Below are positions 56,141 to 64,000 of a stretch of DNA of 64,000 nt, in pieces. Source of the DNA: Aliiruegeria haliotis (GTDB lineage Bacteria > Pseudomonadota > Alphaproteobacteria > Rhodobacterales > Rhodobacteraceae); contig NZ_PVTD01000004.1 in assembly GCF_003003255.1 (NCBI RefSeq), positions 62,001 to 126,000 of the forward strand, read 5' to 3'. The notes under the pieces are model-generated. The model saw only the letters and a list, made by a program, of their open reading frames with translations. It searched no databases and was not told the DNA's origin. The translations under genes were made by a program, and so were the position numbers. The stretch's first letter is position 1; each line of letters opens with the position of its first letter.

Positions 56141-57079
56141 TCAGGCGCGGGACCGGCCATAGTAGAGCTGAGAGACATGTTCAGCCTCGGCGAAGAAGAG
56201 CCAGCGCTCCAGAACGACGCCCGTCGCGGCAGAGATCGCGGCCAGCAGGTAGACCGGGACAGCCAGACCGGTCAGCACACCCAACAACAGCAATAGAGCG
56301 GGCGCGGCGAAGAGCGCGATCCAGGTCAAGCGCCGGAGCTTCTCTGCATGCTTCCGGGCGACGGTGAAGCCCATCTCCCGCATCACGAAATTCGGCATCG
56401 TGTGGGGCGCATCAAGCGGGCGCAATGTGTCGAGCCCCGGGATGCCGATTGCCATCTTTGCCGTGTAGGCCCCGGGATCGGCGTCAATCGCCGTCCAGTA
56501 GCGGTGCTTCAATCCCGCCGCCACGAGCAGACAGGCGAGGGTCAGCATCGGGATCGGGCGGCCAGCCACGCCCGCGAGCCCCCCCAGCAGCCCAAAGAGA
56601 ATCCCTCCCGTCGCGGCCGCGAGCGCAAGGTAGATCCACGGCACATCCCGGCGGTTCCATTGGCGGATCGTCCGGAGCGACGCATAGATCATCCCGGTGC
56701 AATAGACCGTCGCGACTGCTCCGGCCGCCGTCAGCAGGGCCAGAGGCACGATCAGCCCCTCCGCCAACCCCAGCAGCCACAGCAGCCCCATCAACCCCGC
56801 CGGCACATAGGTCGCGACGGCCGCCACGCCTTCCCGGGAGAGCCAGGAACTGCGCCATTGGGAGAGCGCCCCGGGGGCACGTTCGGGATGCCCGAGGTGA
56901 AAGGTCGAGGCCAGAAGCCCCGCCGTGACAAAGACGAGCGCCACCGCGAGCATGGCTAGGGACGGCCAGCGTCCGAGCGCATCGGGGGCGATGGCCGTTG
57001 CCAGCGACAACCAGAACAGCAGGCCATAGCCCGCGCCGGAAGCGGTCGTGAAGAAGATGACGGAATAGGCCGGGTGCAT
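56141..57079 (-). CDS. soeC: Membrane anchor subunit of a SoeABC-type sulfite dehydrogenase
   Basis: The 312-residue DmsC/NrfD-like protein has eight hydrophobic helices (AYSVIFFTTASGAGYGLLFW, LLASTFHLGHPERAPGALSQW, IYLALAAATGGILFGLLGG, and others) and the family motif FHLGHPERAPGALSQWRSSWLSRE. It anchors the complex in the inner membrane and passes electrons to quinone. It is the last gene of soeABC, three bases after soeB. Confidence 0.93.
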   Translation of the reverse strand: MHPAYSVIFFTTASGAGYGLLFWLSLATAIAPDALGRWPSLAMLAVALVFVTAGLLASTFHLGHPERAPGALSQWRSSWLSREGVAAVATYVPAGLMGLLWLLGLAEGLIVPLALLTAAGAVATVYCTGMIYASLRTIRQWNRRDVPWIYLALAAATGGILFGLLGGLAGVAGRPIPMLTLACLLVAAGLKHRYWTAIDADPGAYTAKMAIGIPGLDTLRPLDAPHTMPNFVMREMGFTVARKHAEKLRRLTWIALFAAPALLLLLGVLTGLAVPVYLLAAISAATGVVLERWLFFAEAEHVSQLYYGRSRA

Positions 57080-57082
57080 GGG

Positions 57083-57835
57083 TCAGCTCCGCGCGGTGAG
57101 GGTACGGTCGACCCAGGCAAAGAGGGCCTCGAGTGCCGAGCCATCCGGTTCCGGTGTTGGCGTCGCCTCGGGGCTGGGCGCGGGCGGGTCGGGCTGCCGG
57201 TCGCGCGGCGGCAGGTAGCGGTTCACCGGCTTGTAGCCGAACTCTTCCAGAAGCCCGAAGCCACCGCGTGCGGCCACGCTGCGGGAGACTTCGCTGTCCG
57301 GATCACCAAGATCGCCGAACGCGCGCGCCCCGGTCGGACAGGCGCGCACGCAGGCGGGGCTGCGGTCTTCGGGCGCCAGCGTCTCGTTGTAGATCCGATC
57401 GACACAGAGCGTGCATTTCTTCATCACACCATCATCGTGATCGTATTCCCGCGCCCCATACGGGCAGGCCCAGGAACAGAGCTTGCAGCCGATGCAGGTA
57501 TCGGGGTTCACCAGCACGATCCCGTCTTCCTCGCGCTTGTAGGACGCGCCGGTCGGGCAGACGGTCACGCAATCCGGCTCCTCGCAATGCAGGCAGGATC
57601 TGGGAAAGTGCAACGTACCGGAGGTGCCATCACGGGTGTACTCGTAGGAGTGGATCCGGTTGAGCCAGGCCCCCGACGGGTCAGCCCCATACGGGTCGTG
57701 GTCCGACAGCGGCGCGGAATAGCCGCCGGTGTTCCACTCCTTGCAGGAAGTCGCGCAGGCCTGGCACCCCACGCAGATATCGAGATCGATGACGAGACCG
57801 AGCTTCGTCCCGGTGTTTTCCGGCAGGGAGGTCAT
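57083..57835 (-). CDS. soeB: Iron-sulfur subunit of a SoeABC-type sulfite dehydrogenase
   Basis: The 250-residue DmsB-like ferredoxin has four [4Fe-4S] motifs, seen as ICVGCQACATSCKEWNTGG, CLHCEEPDCVTVCPTGA, CIGCKLCSWACPYGAREY with CTLCVDRI, and CVRACPTGARAFGD. Electrons pass from SoeA to SoeC. Its ATG overlaps the soeA stop (ATGA), and a Pro/Glu-rich tail of about 40 residues ends the protein. Confidence 0.95.
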   Translation of the reverse strand: MTSLPENTGTKLGLVIDLDICVGCQACATSCKEWNTGGYSAPLSDHDPYGADPSGAWLNRIHSYEYTRDGTSGTLHFPRSCLHCEEPDCVTVCPTGASYKREEDGIVLVNPDTCIGCKLCSWACPYGAREYDHDDGVMKKCTLCVDRIYNETLAPEDRSPACVRACPTGARAFGDLGDPDSEVSRSVAARGGFGLLEEFGYKPVNRYLPPRDRQPDPPAPSPEATPTPEPDGSALEALFAWVDRTLTARS

Positions 57836-60684
57836 TCGCGTGCCTCCCGAAACTCGGCTCCAAAGGCCAGCTTGTCGGGCGATGGCGGTTGACCCGCCGT
57901 GCCAAGCGGTTCGAAGAAAGGCTCGGTCGTGCCGCTGTCCTCCGCCTTCTCCATCACGACACGCAGGTCGAACCACGCGGCCTGCCCGGTGATCGGGTCG
58001 GAGTTGGAATATCGATAGCCCCCCTCTGCCTCCGGCAACAACTCGGAGATCAGATGGTTCAGCAGGAAACCCCTGTTGCTCTCCGGCGCGTCCTCAGACA
58101 ACCCCCAGGCGCCGCGCCGCTTGCCGATGGCGTTCCATGTCCAGACCGTGTCGGGGTTCACACCATCCATCAGCCGGACCTGACATTTGACCCGGCCAAG
58201 ATGCGAGCGGAGCCAGACCCAGTCGTCATCCTGCACGCCGATCCGCTCCCCCACACTGGTATGGATGTAGAGCCTGTTCGCCGCCGTGATCTGCCGGAGC
58301 CAGGCGTTCTGGCTGCCCCAGGAATGGTACATGTGCATGGGTCGCTGGGTGATCGCATGGAGCGGGAATTCTTCCGCATCGACCTGTGTGCCTTCGAAGG
58401 GCGGATACCAGAATGGCAACGGATCGAAGTAGCGCTCCAGCCGGGCGCGCGCCCGCTCTGGCGGCTGCCGCTCGCCATGTCCGCGCGCGGCAAGGCGGAA
58501 CTTCTGCAAGGGCTCGGAATAGAGTTGAAAGATCGTGGGTTCAGGCGAGAGACGGATTCCTTTCTCGATCCCCCAGTCAAGGTACCCGCGATTGGCATGT
58601 TTGAAATAGGCATGCGACGGGTCGAGCCGGTGCTCGAAGAAAGCACCGTTCTCGATATAGCGATCCAGCTGTTCGGGGTTTGGCGGGGCGGTGCCGAACT
58701 GTGTTCCGTCGCCACGGAAGCCAGAAAGTGGACCGATCCCCGGTTTGCGTTCGTGGTTGACGATGTAGTCGGCATAGCCGCCGGGATAGCGGGGGCTGCC
58801 GTCGTCCCTGACGAAAGCCGGCAATCCCAGCCGGGCGCCGAGATCGATCACCACCTCCTGGAAGCCGCGCACGTCGCGATCGGGTTTGACCACGGGATGG
58901 CGGATGGAATCGGCGAGGTAGTCAGGTTCCGAGATCGGCCTGTCGAGCAGTGAGATGCAATCGTAGCGCTCAAGATAGGTCGTGTCCGGAAGGATCAGGT
59001 CGGCAAAAGGCACCGTTTCGGAATAGTAGGCGTCCGAATAGATGATCTTCGGAATGACGTAGTTGCCCTCGTCGTCTGTCGCGGTCAGCGCATCGAGCGT
59101 GCCCGGCACGTTCATCGAAGAATTCCACGCCATGTTGGCCATATAGAGAAACAGCACATCGATCCCGTAGGGATCGCGCTTTGCCGCGTTATTGATGACC
59201 ATATGCATCAGCCCGTGGGCCGACATGGGCGCATCCCACGAAAAGGCCTTGTCGAGCCGGCTTGGCCCGCCCTCCTCATCCAGCAGCAAATGCTCCGGCC
59301 CGTGCGGGAACCCCAGGTGTGGCCCTCCGAGCGGCATTTCCGGTTTGATGTCGCCCGCCGCGCCATGCGGCAGCAGGTTCGGCGGCGTCTGCTTGGGATA
59401 GGGCGGCTTGTAGCGGAACCCGCCGGGGCAATCGATCGTGCCCAGCAGGATCTGCAGGATATGGATCATACGGCAGGTCTGGAACCCGTTGGAATGAGCC
59501 GAAATCCCGCGCATGGCGTGCATGGAGACAGGCCGGCCGATCATCGTTTCATGTTTGCGACCGGCCCAGTCGGTCCATGGCCGGTCAAGCACGATCTCCT
59601 CTTCGAAGGCCACGTGCGCAAGTTCGGCGGCGATGCGCCTTGTCTCGCTGGCCGGCACGCCGGTCTCTGCCGCGACGGCCTCGGGGCTGTACGCCTCCGA
59701 AAGGAAGCGCTCGGCGAGCAGTTCGAAAACGGGTCGTCCCTGGCGCCCGTCCGGCAGGGTCCAGGCCCCGGACATCGCGGCCTGTGCATTCGGGTTCATT
59801 GCGCTGCAAAGAGCTTCGGTGACGGTGTCGTAGACCAGCGCCTTCCCATCTTCGCCGCGCGCGAACAGTCCGTCGTCGGCGGCCCCCGGATCCTGGATCA
59901 CCAGCCAGCCGGCGTTGGTATATCGGCCAAGATAGTCGAGATCGACCGTGCGGTTCCGGAACATTTCGTGGATCAGCGCACCGACAAAGAGCCCGTCAGT
60001 GCCCGGCTTGATCCCGACCCACTCGTCGGAAACCGCGGCATAGCCGGTGCGCACGGGGTTGACCGAAACGACCTTGGCCCCACGCCCCTTCAGCTTGCCG
60101 ATCCCGGCCTTGATCGGGTTCGAGGCATGGTCCTCGGCCACTCCGAACAGCATGAAATACTTCGTATGCTCCCAATCCGGGTCGCCGAACTCCCAGAAGG
60201 CGCCGCCAAAGGTGTAGAGCCCGCCGGCCGCCATGTTGACAGAGCAGAACCCGCCGTGAGCGGCAAAGTTGGGTGTGCCGTATTGCATCGCCCAGAGCCC
60301 GGTGAGTGACTGGCTCTGGTCGCGCCCGGTAAAGAACGCCAGCTTCCGGGGATCGCGCCTGCGCACCTCTCCGAGCCACTCGGTCGCAATATCGAGCGCC
60401 TCATCCCAGGTGATTTCCTCGAACCGGCCCGAGCCGCGCGGCCCGACACGTTTCATCGGCGCGCGGAGGCGTGCCGGTGAATAGTGTTGCATGATCCCGG
60501 CCGACCCCTTGCCACAGAGCACACCCTTGTTGACCGGATGGTCGCGATTTCCCTCGATATAGCGGACCTTGTCGCCACGCAGATGCACGTTGATGCCACA
60601 GCGACAGGCACACATGTAGCAGGTGGTTTGCTCCATGCGATCCCCAACCGGCGCGTTGAGGTCGATCTGCGGCTTGGTGCTCAT
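57832..60684 (-). CDS. soeA: Molybdopterin subunit of a SoeABC-type sulfite dehydrogenase
   Basis: The 950-residue protein of the DMSO reductase family has the N-terminal [4Fe-4S] motif TCYMCACRCGI with a later Cys in GVLCGKGSAG, and molybdopterin regions such as FTGRDQSQSLTGLWAMQ, HGGFCSVNMAAGG (the Cys is a possible molybdenum ligand), and NSDPITGQAAWFDLRVV at the end. No Tat signal is present, so the enzyme is cytoplasmic, which is the key difference between SoeA and the related polysulfide and DMSO reductases. SoeABC oxidises sulfite to sulfate. A formate-dehydrogenase-like annotation is the usual mistake for this gene. Confidence 0.93.
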   Translation of the reverse strand: MSTKPQIDLNAPVGDRMEQTTCYMCACRCGINVHLRGDKVRYIEGNRDHPVNKGVLCGKGSAGIMQHYSPARLRAPMKRVGPRGSGRFEEITWDEALDIATEWLGEVRRRDPRKLAFFTGRDQSQSLTGLWAMQYGTPNFAAHGGFCSVNMAAGGLYTFGGAFWEFGDPDWEHTKYFMLFGVAEDHASNPIKAGIGKLKGRGAKVVSVNPVRTGYAAVSDEWVGIKPGTDGLFVGALIHEMFRNRTVDLDYLGRYTNAGWLVIQDPGAADDGLFARGEDGKALVYDTVTEALCSAMNPNAQAAMSGAWTLPDGRQGRPVFELLAERFLSEAYSPEAVAAETGVPASETRRIAAELAHVAFEEEIVLDRPWTDWAGRKHETMIGRPVSMHAMRGISAHSNGFQTCRMIHILQILLGTIDCPGGFRYKPPYPKQTPPNLLPHGAAGDIKPEMPLGGPHLGFPHGPEHLLLDEEGGPSRLDKAFSWDAPMSAHGLMHMVINNAAKRDPYGIDVLFLYMANMAWNSSMNVPGTLDALTATDDEGNYVIPKIIYSDAYYSETVPFADLILPDTTYLERYDCISLLDRPISEPDYLADSIRHPVVKPDRDVRGFQEVVIDLGARLGLPAFVRDDGSPRYPGGYADYIVNHERKPGIGPLSGFRGDGTQFGTAPPNPEQLDRYIENGAFFEHRLDPSHAYFKHANRGYLDWGIEKGIRLSPEPTIFQLYSEPLQKFRLAARGHGERQPPERARARLERYFDPLPFWYPPFEGTQVDAEEFPLHAITQRPMHMYHSWGSQNAWLRQITAANRLYIHTSVGERIGVQDDDWVWLRSHLGRVKCQVRLMDGVNPDTVWTWNAIGKRRGAWGLSEDAPESNRGFLLNHLISELLPEAEGGYRYSNSDPITGQAAWFDLRVVMEKAEDSGTTEPFFEPLGTAGQPPSPDKLAFGAEFREARE

Positions 60685-61000
60685 GCTGGATATGTCCTTG
60701 CGAGAGTGCCGAAACGACGACCGCCAAAGTGGGCCGCCCGCTGACCATGCGACGGCGGATCCCAATTCGGCAATCCGGAAATCTCGCTGCAATGCAACAT
60801 AAGCGCGGCACGCGGCGCACGCGGTCGAGCACCACTAGTGCAGCAATCGCACTCGGTTGCATCAGGTCCTGCGAGTGAATGGCACTTCAGAGGACCGTCT
60901 TGACGGTGCAGACGGAATTCGAGTTGGGCAATGTCGGCCTTGCTTCGCAATCAGGTGAAGCAAGACCGGGAGAAGAATGGGCGCCTGACGGTCCGGAGGA
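60685..61000. other. Region upstream of soeA
   Basis: This is 316 bases between the end of the HAD phosphatase gene and soeA, both on the minus strand. It holds the expected soeABC promoter and several TTGCA/TGCAG words around 60795-60870. No gene was seen. Confidence 0.4.
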
Positions 61001-61684
61001 TCAATCTCCCGATATCTGACCCAGCGCCCTATGGACGCAATCCGGCAGGTCACCGACCCGCTCGCAGAGAACGGTGGCGCCATTTTCCTGCAACTCACTG
61101 CGGCCGCCGTATCCCCAAGTGACACCGATGGAGGCCATACCGTTTTGACGCGCGGCGAGGACATCGAACGCCCTGTCGCCGACCATGCATCCGTCTTCCC
61201 GCCTCAGGTTCCGGGTAGAGAGGATGTGGGAGACGAGCGTGCCCTTGTCGTCAAACCTTGCGTCGAGTTCGGCACCGAACAGGTCCTCGAAGCACCCAGA
61301 AAAGCCGAAATGGTGGATAACCTGTCGCGCGAACAGCAGCGGTTTCGAGGTGCACAAGAACAACCTGTATCCGCAGCGCCGAAGGCTTGCCAGGGCATCG
61401 CGGATACCGTCGTAGGGCGCCGCATCGAACAGGCCACTGGCGGAGTAGGCCTCGCGATAGAGATCGACCGCTCGCTCCACAAACGTGTCACTTCCAAGCA
61501 GTTTCTCGAAACTGTGGCGTAGCGGTGGTCCGATAACCCAATGAAGGTCCTGATACGCAGGAGCTTCCTGTTCAAGCTTTGCCAAAGCATGCTGAACTGA
61601 CGCGACGATTCCGGGTGCGGGGTCGACCAGGGTCCCATCCAGATCGAACAGAATGAAAGGCCTTGACGCTGAACTGTTGGTCAT
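61001..61684 (-). CDS. HAD-family phosphatase (phosphoglycolate-phosphatase-like)
   Basis: The 227-residue protein has motif I FDLDGTLVDPAPGI (nucleophile and acid/base Asp), motif II LCTSKPLLFA, a Lys region FDDKGTLV, and motif IV MVGDRAFDVLAARQNGM. The layout with a small helical cap fits the Gph/PhnX-like group; the YGGRSELQENGA segment is usual for phosphoglycolate phosphatases. The substrate is not certain. Confidence 0.9.
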   Translation of the reverse strand: MTNSSASRPFILFDLDGTLVDPAPGIVASVQHALAKLEQEAPAYQDLHWVIGPPLRHSFEKLLGSDTFVERAVDLYREAYSASGLFDAAPYDGIRDALASLRRCGYRLFLCTSKPLLFARQVIHHFGFSGCFEDLFGAELDARFDDKGTLVSHILSTRNLRREDGCMVGDRAFDVLAARQNGMASIGVTWGYGGRSELQENGATVLCERVGDLPDCVHRALGQISGD

Positions 61685-61943
61685 GCGTCGTCAGCTACTT
61701 GGCCCGCTCATCCCTGTCCAGTGGGGCAGCAAACCGGCATGCCTGGGCGAACCCTTCCTGCCTTGCAATACTGTCCTTCAATCGCTGGCGAATTCCCCGC
61801 GACAGACCGCATGCGGGGCGTGCAACCCCTTGGGCGATGGTGGCAATGCGGAATGGCGGGGATCAGTCACGCAGCCACGTGACTTTGTGGAACCCACGGT
61901 GATTCCCATCTGCAGGAAAAGCACCAAACCCGAAGAGGTCCCC

Positions 61944-62174
61944 ATGAGCAGTCACCACCCCAGATCCCGCGTCGTTCCCGCTGCAACGTCCCGGCGCCAA
62001 CCCACAAAGGCCGTGGTGCAAAGCCCAACCCCGGGTGCCTTGGCGGCATTTGCCGATGCTGCGGCGCAAAACCAGTTTGACTGGCGCCGTCCGGGACTGG
62101 CCGCCGATCCGGTGCGTTTTGCCCGCGATCGCTTTGCCGCCGCTTTCGGCATCGGCCACCGCAGCGTGGCCTGA
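61944..62174 (+). CDS. Small hypothetical protein (76 aa)
   Basis: The Ala/Arg-rich product (MSSHHPRSRVVPAATSRRQ, ALAAFADAAAQNQFDWRRPG, RFARDRFAAAFGIGHRS) has AGAGG before the ATG. No known family is recognised. The gene stands alone between the HAD gene and radC. Confidence 0.5.
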   Translation: MSSHHPRSRVVPAATSRRQPTKAVVQSPTPGALAAFADAAAQNQFDWRRPGLAADPVRFARDRFAAAFGIGHRSVA

Positions 62175-62311
62175 GGCGGGCAGTTCCGGCGATTCCCGCT
62201 CCCCGGCCCCTAACGGATCAACCATTCGTTAACCATTCTGGGGCTTCCTTCACCCCACGCGGGCTATCGGACCGATGTGGGTGGTCGCGAGGCGCTGGAG
62301 CGTTGCGACGG

Positions 62312-63478
62312 ATGAAGAACTTCTGGACGAGGGTGACCGGCCGCGCCGAACGGAATGCGGTGTCCGCGCCCAAATTCCCTCCGGCCCCGGCAGACGCGGG
62401 GACTGCGATCTTTCCTCCGATCCCGGCTGACGCTTCGACGACACAGCCCGCCGGATTCGCCGAGACAGGCATCGCGCCGCTGGCGCGCCCTGATGGGCCT
62501 GACACGCGGCACCGCGCGATTTCGCCCCCCGAACCGGCCGCCGGAGGACCGCTCATCCCCCCTCATCCGCAAGGCTTCGCGGAAGAAGCCACGGCACGGC
62601 AAACCGTGCTCGACCTCGGACAGGTCCGCCCGGCAACCCTTTCACCGGACGCCATGTCCGGCCTCGCGGATCTTGACGCCCGGTTGCCTCCCATCGGAAC
62701 CGAGACGCGCCCGGCCACGGAGCCCCGCTACCAGCACAACGATCGCCTGAACCGGGATGTCGCCGCCGGTGGCGGGCTGGTTGCCGGGGACGATGGCGCG
62801 CTGCGGCCACACTACTGGGGCCACCGGGAACGCCTGCGGCAACGTTTTCTGAGCGGCGGGCACGAGGCAATGCCCGAATACGAACTGCTGGAAATGCTGC
62901 TGTTCGACGCGATCCCGCGCATCGACGTGAAGCCGCTGGCCAAGCGGCTGCTGGCAACCTTCGGAGACCTGAACGGCGTGATCGCGGCTCCCGAAGCCCG
63001 GCTGATGCGGGTGGAGGGCGTCGTGCCCAAGGTCTTCTACCAGTTGCGGCTGGCACAGGCCTTCGCCCACCGGATGGCGCGTGCGAAGGTGCTGCAACGG
63101 CCGGTGCTGTCGTCATGGGACACGTTGATGGAGTATTGCAAGACTGTGATGGCGCACCGCGAAACGGAGCAGTTCCGCGTGCTCTACCTCGATCGAAAGA
63201 ACACGCTTGTCGCGGATGAGGCGCAGGCGGAGGGCACGGTGGACCACGTCCCGGTCTATCCGCGAGAAATCGTGAAACGCGCCCTTGAACTGAATGCAAG
63301 CGCGGTGATCCTTGTGCACAATCACCCCTCCGGCGACCCGACACCGTCAAACGAGGACATCGTGATGACCGACCGGATCAGCGATTCGTGCCGGGCTGTG
63401 GGGATCACGATCCACGACCACGTGGTGATCGGAAAGGAGGAAGACGCCTCCTTCCGGCAGATGGGATACCTGGCCTAG
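62312..63478 (+). CDS. radC: RadC family JAB-domain protein with a long N-terminal extension
   Basis: The 388-residue protein carries a complete RadC module in its last 225 residues: a helix-hairpin-helix part (GHRERLRQRFLSGG, YELLEMLLFDAIPRIDVKPLAKRL) and the JAMM metal motif HNHPSGDPTPSNED. Normal RadC proteins are about 220-230 residues. The first 160 residues are Pro/Ala/Thr-rich, of low complexity and probably disordered. The role of RadC is still unsettled despite its DNA-repair name. Start ATG 62312 (MKNFWTRVTGR) is chosen; a TTG nine bases upstream is possible. Confidence 0.93.
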   Translation: MKNFWTRVTGRAERNAVSAPKFPPAPADAGTAIFPPIPADASTTQPAGFAETGIAPLARPDGPDTRHRAISPPEPAAGGPLIPPHPQGFAEEATARQTVLDLGQVRPATLSPDAMSGLADLDARLPPIGTETRPATEPRYQHNDRLNRDVAAGGGLVAGDDGALRPHYWGHRERLRQRFLSGGHEAMPEYELLEMLLFDAIPRIDVKPLAKRLLATFGDLNGVIAAPEARLMRVEGVVPKVFYQLRLAQAFAHRMARAKVLQRPVLSSWDTLMEYCKTVMAHRETEQFRVLYLDRKNTLVADEAQAEGTVDHVPVYPREIVKRALELNASAVILVHNHPSGDPTPSNEDIVMTDRISDSCRAVGITIHDHVVIGKEEDASFRQMGYLA

Positions 63479-63519
63479 GCGGAGAGGCGATTCCGCCAAC
63501 CGAACCGCTGGGCCGTCAC

Positions 63520-64000
63520 CTAGGCGCCACTTTCCAGGCGTGGCGCGGACGCCAAGTGGGGTCGCATCAGCGAAGCAGTTTCGGAGGCATGGGTGATGGG
63601 CACCATGTGACCCGCGGTGGGGACCATCTCACATCTGGACCTTGGAAGGCGCCTGGCGAGCGTCGACAGGATCACGGAAATGGCGCCAGGACTTCTGCCG
63701 CCGCCGATCAGCAGGACCGGCAGTTCGAGGGCCTCCAGACGTCCCGGCGCGAGCAGGCCTGCGCAATCACCGTAAAGACCCGGCCATTGGTCCGGAACGG
63801 CGTGAATTCGATCAAGGATATAGGCTCGCTGATCCTCCCGGAAGCTGTCCCAAGGCGCGCCTGTCCCCCAGGTCTCGGTGAAGTACCGTGCAGCGGCGAC
63901 GCGATTGCCCGCCCGCAACCAGAAATCGAGGCGGTCAACTTCCGCCCTCTGATCCGCCGCCTGCGGGTGCTCTCCGAGGGCAGCAAAAAGAACCGGCTCG
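63520..64000 (-). CDS. Alpha/beta hydrolase fold protein (5' end missing)
   Basis: The frame is open to the window edge, so the N-terminal half, including the nucleophile, is missing. The 160 residues seen have the C-terminal half of the fold: LPVLLIGGGRSPGAISVI at the acid-bearing strand and a catalytic His in PTAGHMVPITH. The substrate is unknown. It converges with radC, with a short GC hairpin between. Confidence 0.82.
   Translation of the reverse strand, partial: EPVLFAALGEHPQAADQRAEVDRLDFWLRAGNRVAAARYFTETWGTGAPWDSFREDQRAYILDRIHAVPDQWPGLYGDCAGLLAPGRLEALELPVLLIGGGRSPGAISVILSTLARRLPRSRCEMVPTAGHMVPITHASETASLMRPHLASAPRLESGA

Overview
The window is a 64 kb stretch of GC-rich bacterial chromosome that reads as Alphaproteobacteria, most likely family Rhodobacteraceae. 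The evidence is gene content and protein style: a cytoplasmic SoeABC-type molybdoenzyme, paired DUF6455 proteins, a DUF1127 protein, an OxyR next to KatG, a CIRCE-controlled groESL operon, and an RNase P RNA and 6S RNA of bacterial type. No rRNA, tRNA, CRISPR array, insertion sequence or prophage was recognised. The first gene (histidine phosphatase) and the last (alpha/beta hydrolase) are cut by the window ends.

Layout. 1-3.4 kb: histidine phosphatase, a glutathione S-transferase with an extra Cys-containing tail, and a ComM-type AAA ATPase. 3.4-7.4 kb (minus): an isoaspartyl methyltransferase, TolC and an acidic PopZ-like protein. 7.4-15.3 kb: oxidative-stress and redox genes, namely a radical-SAM sulfatase maturase, OxyR, divergent KatG, and a Tat-exported molybdenum hydroxylase (IorAB-like). 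15.3-17.7 kb (minus): MgtE, 5-formyl-THF cyclo-ligase and then a probable 6S RNA. 17.7-22.5 kb: purine salvage and catabolism (guanine deaminase, 8-oxoguanine deaminase) around two tandem CAP-domain secreted proteins, plus a histidinol-phosphatase-like enzyme. 22.5-26.3 kb: regulators (XRE, LysR), a quinone oxidoreductase, DUF1127 and a Bax-inhibitor-1 protein. 27-31.8 kb (minus): L33, a TerB-like protein, RNase P RNA, a cell-wall amidase coupled to an Excalibur lipoprotein, and gatCA. 32-42 kb: a His-tailed MFS exporter behind a striking G-tract palindrome, a ceramidase-family membrane protein, tadA, an RsuA-type pseudouridine synthase, RimO, small lipoproteins, an M48 protease, a NUDIX enzyme and a GGDEF protein. 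42-48 kb: groESL, a glycosyltransferase, a cluster of small ORFs, and a manganese pyrophosphatase. 48-56 kb: aldehyde dehydrogenase, HAD phosphatase, a PhaJ/MaoC hydratase with a PhaR-type box, RibF, YcgN, acyl-CoA ligase and threonine aldolase. 56-61 kb: soeABC. 61-64 kb: a HAD phosphatase, a small hypothetical protein and RadC with a long N-terminal extension.

Most of the window is ordinary housekeeping chromosome. The parts most worth a second look are non-coding: the 29-bp G-tract inverted repeat before the MFS exporter, the TGCA-rich leader of the PhaJ gene, the 6S RNA candidate, the dyads between LysR and DUF1127, and the hairpin just ahead of the Bax-inhibitor ribosome binding site. 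I did not find convincing evidence of a wholly new defence or biosynthetic system.
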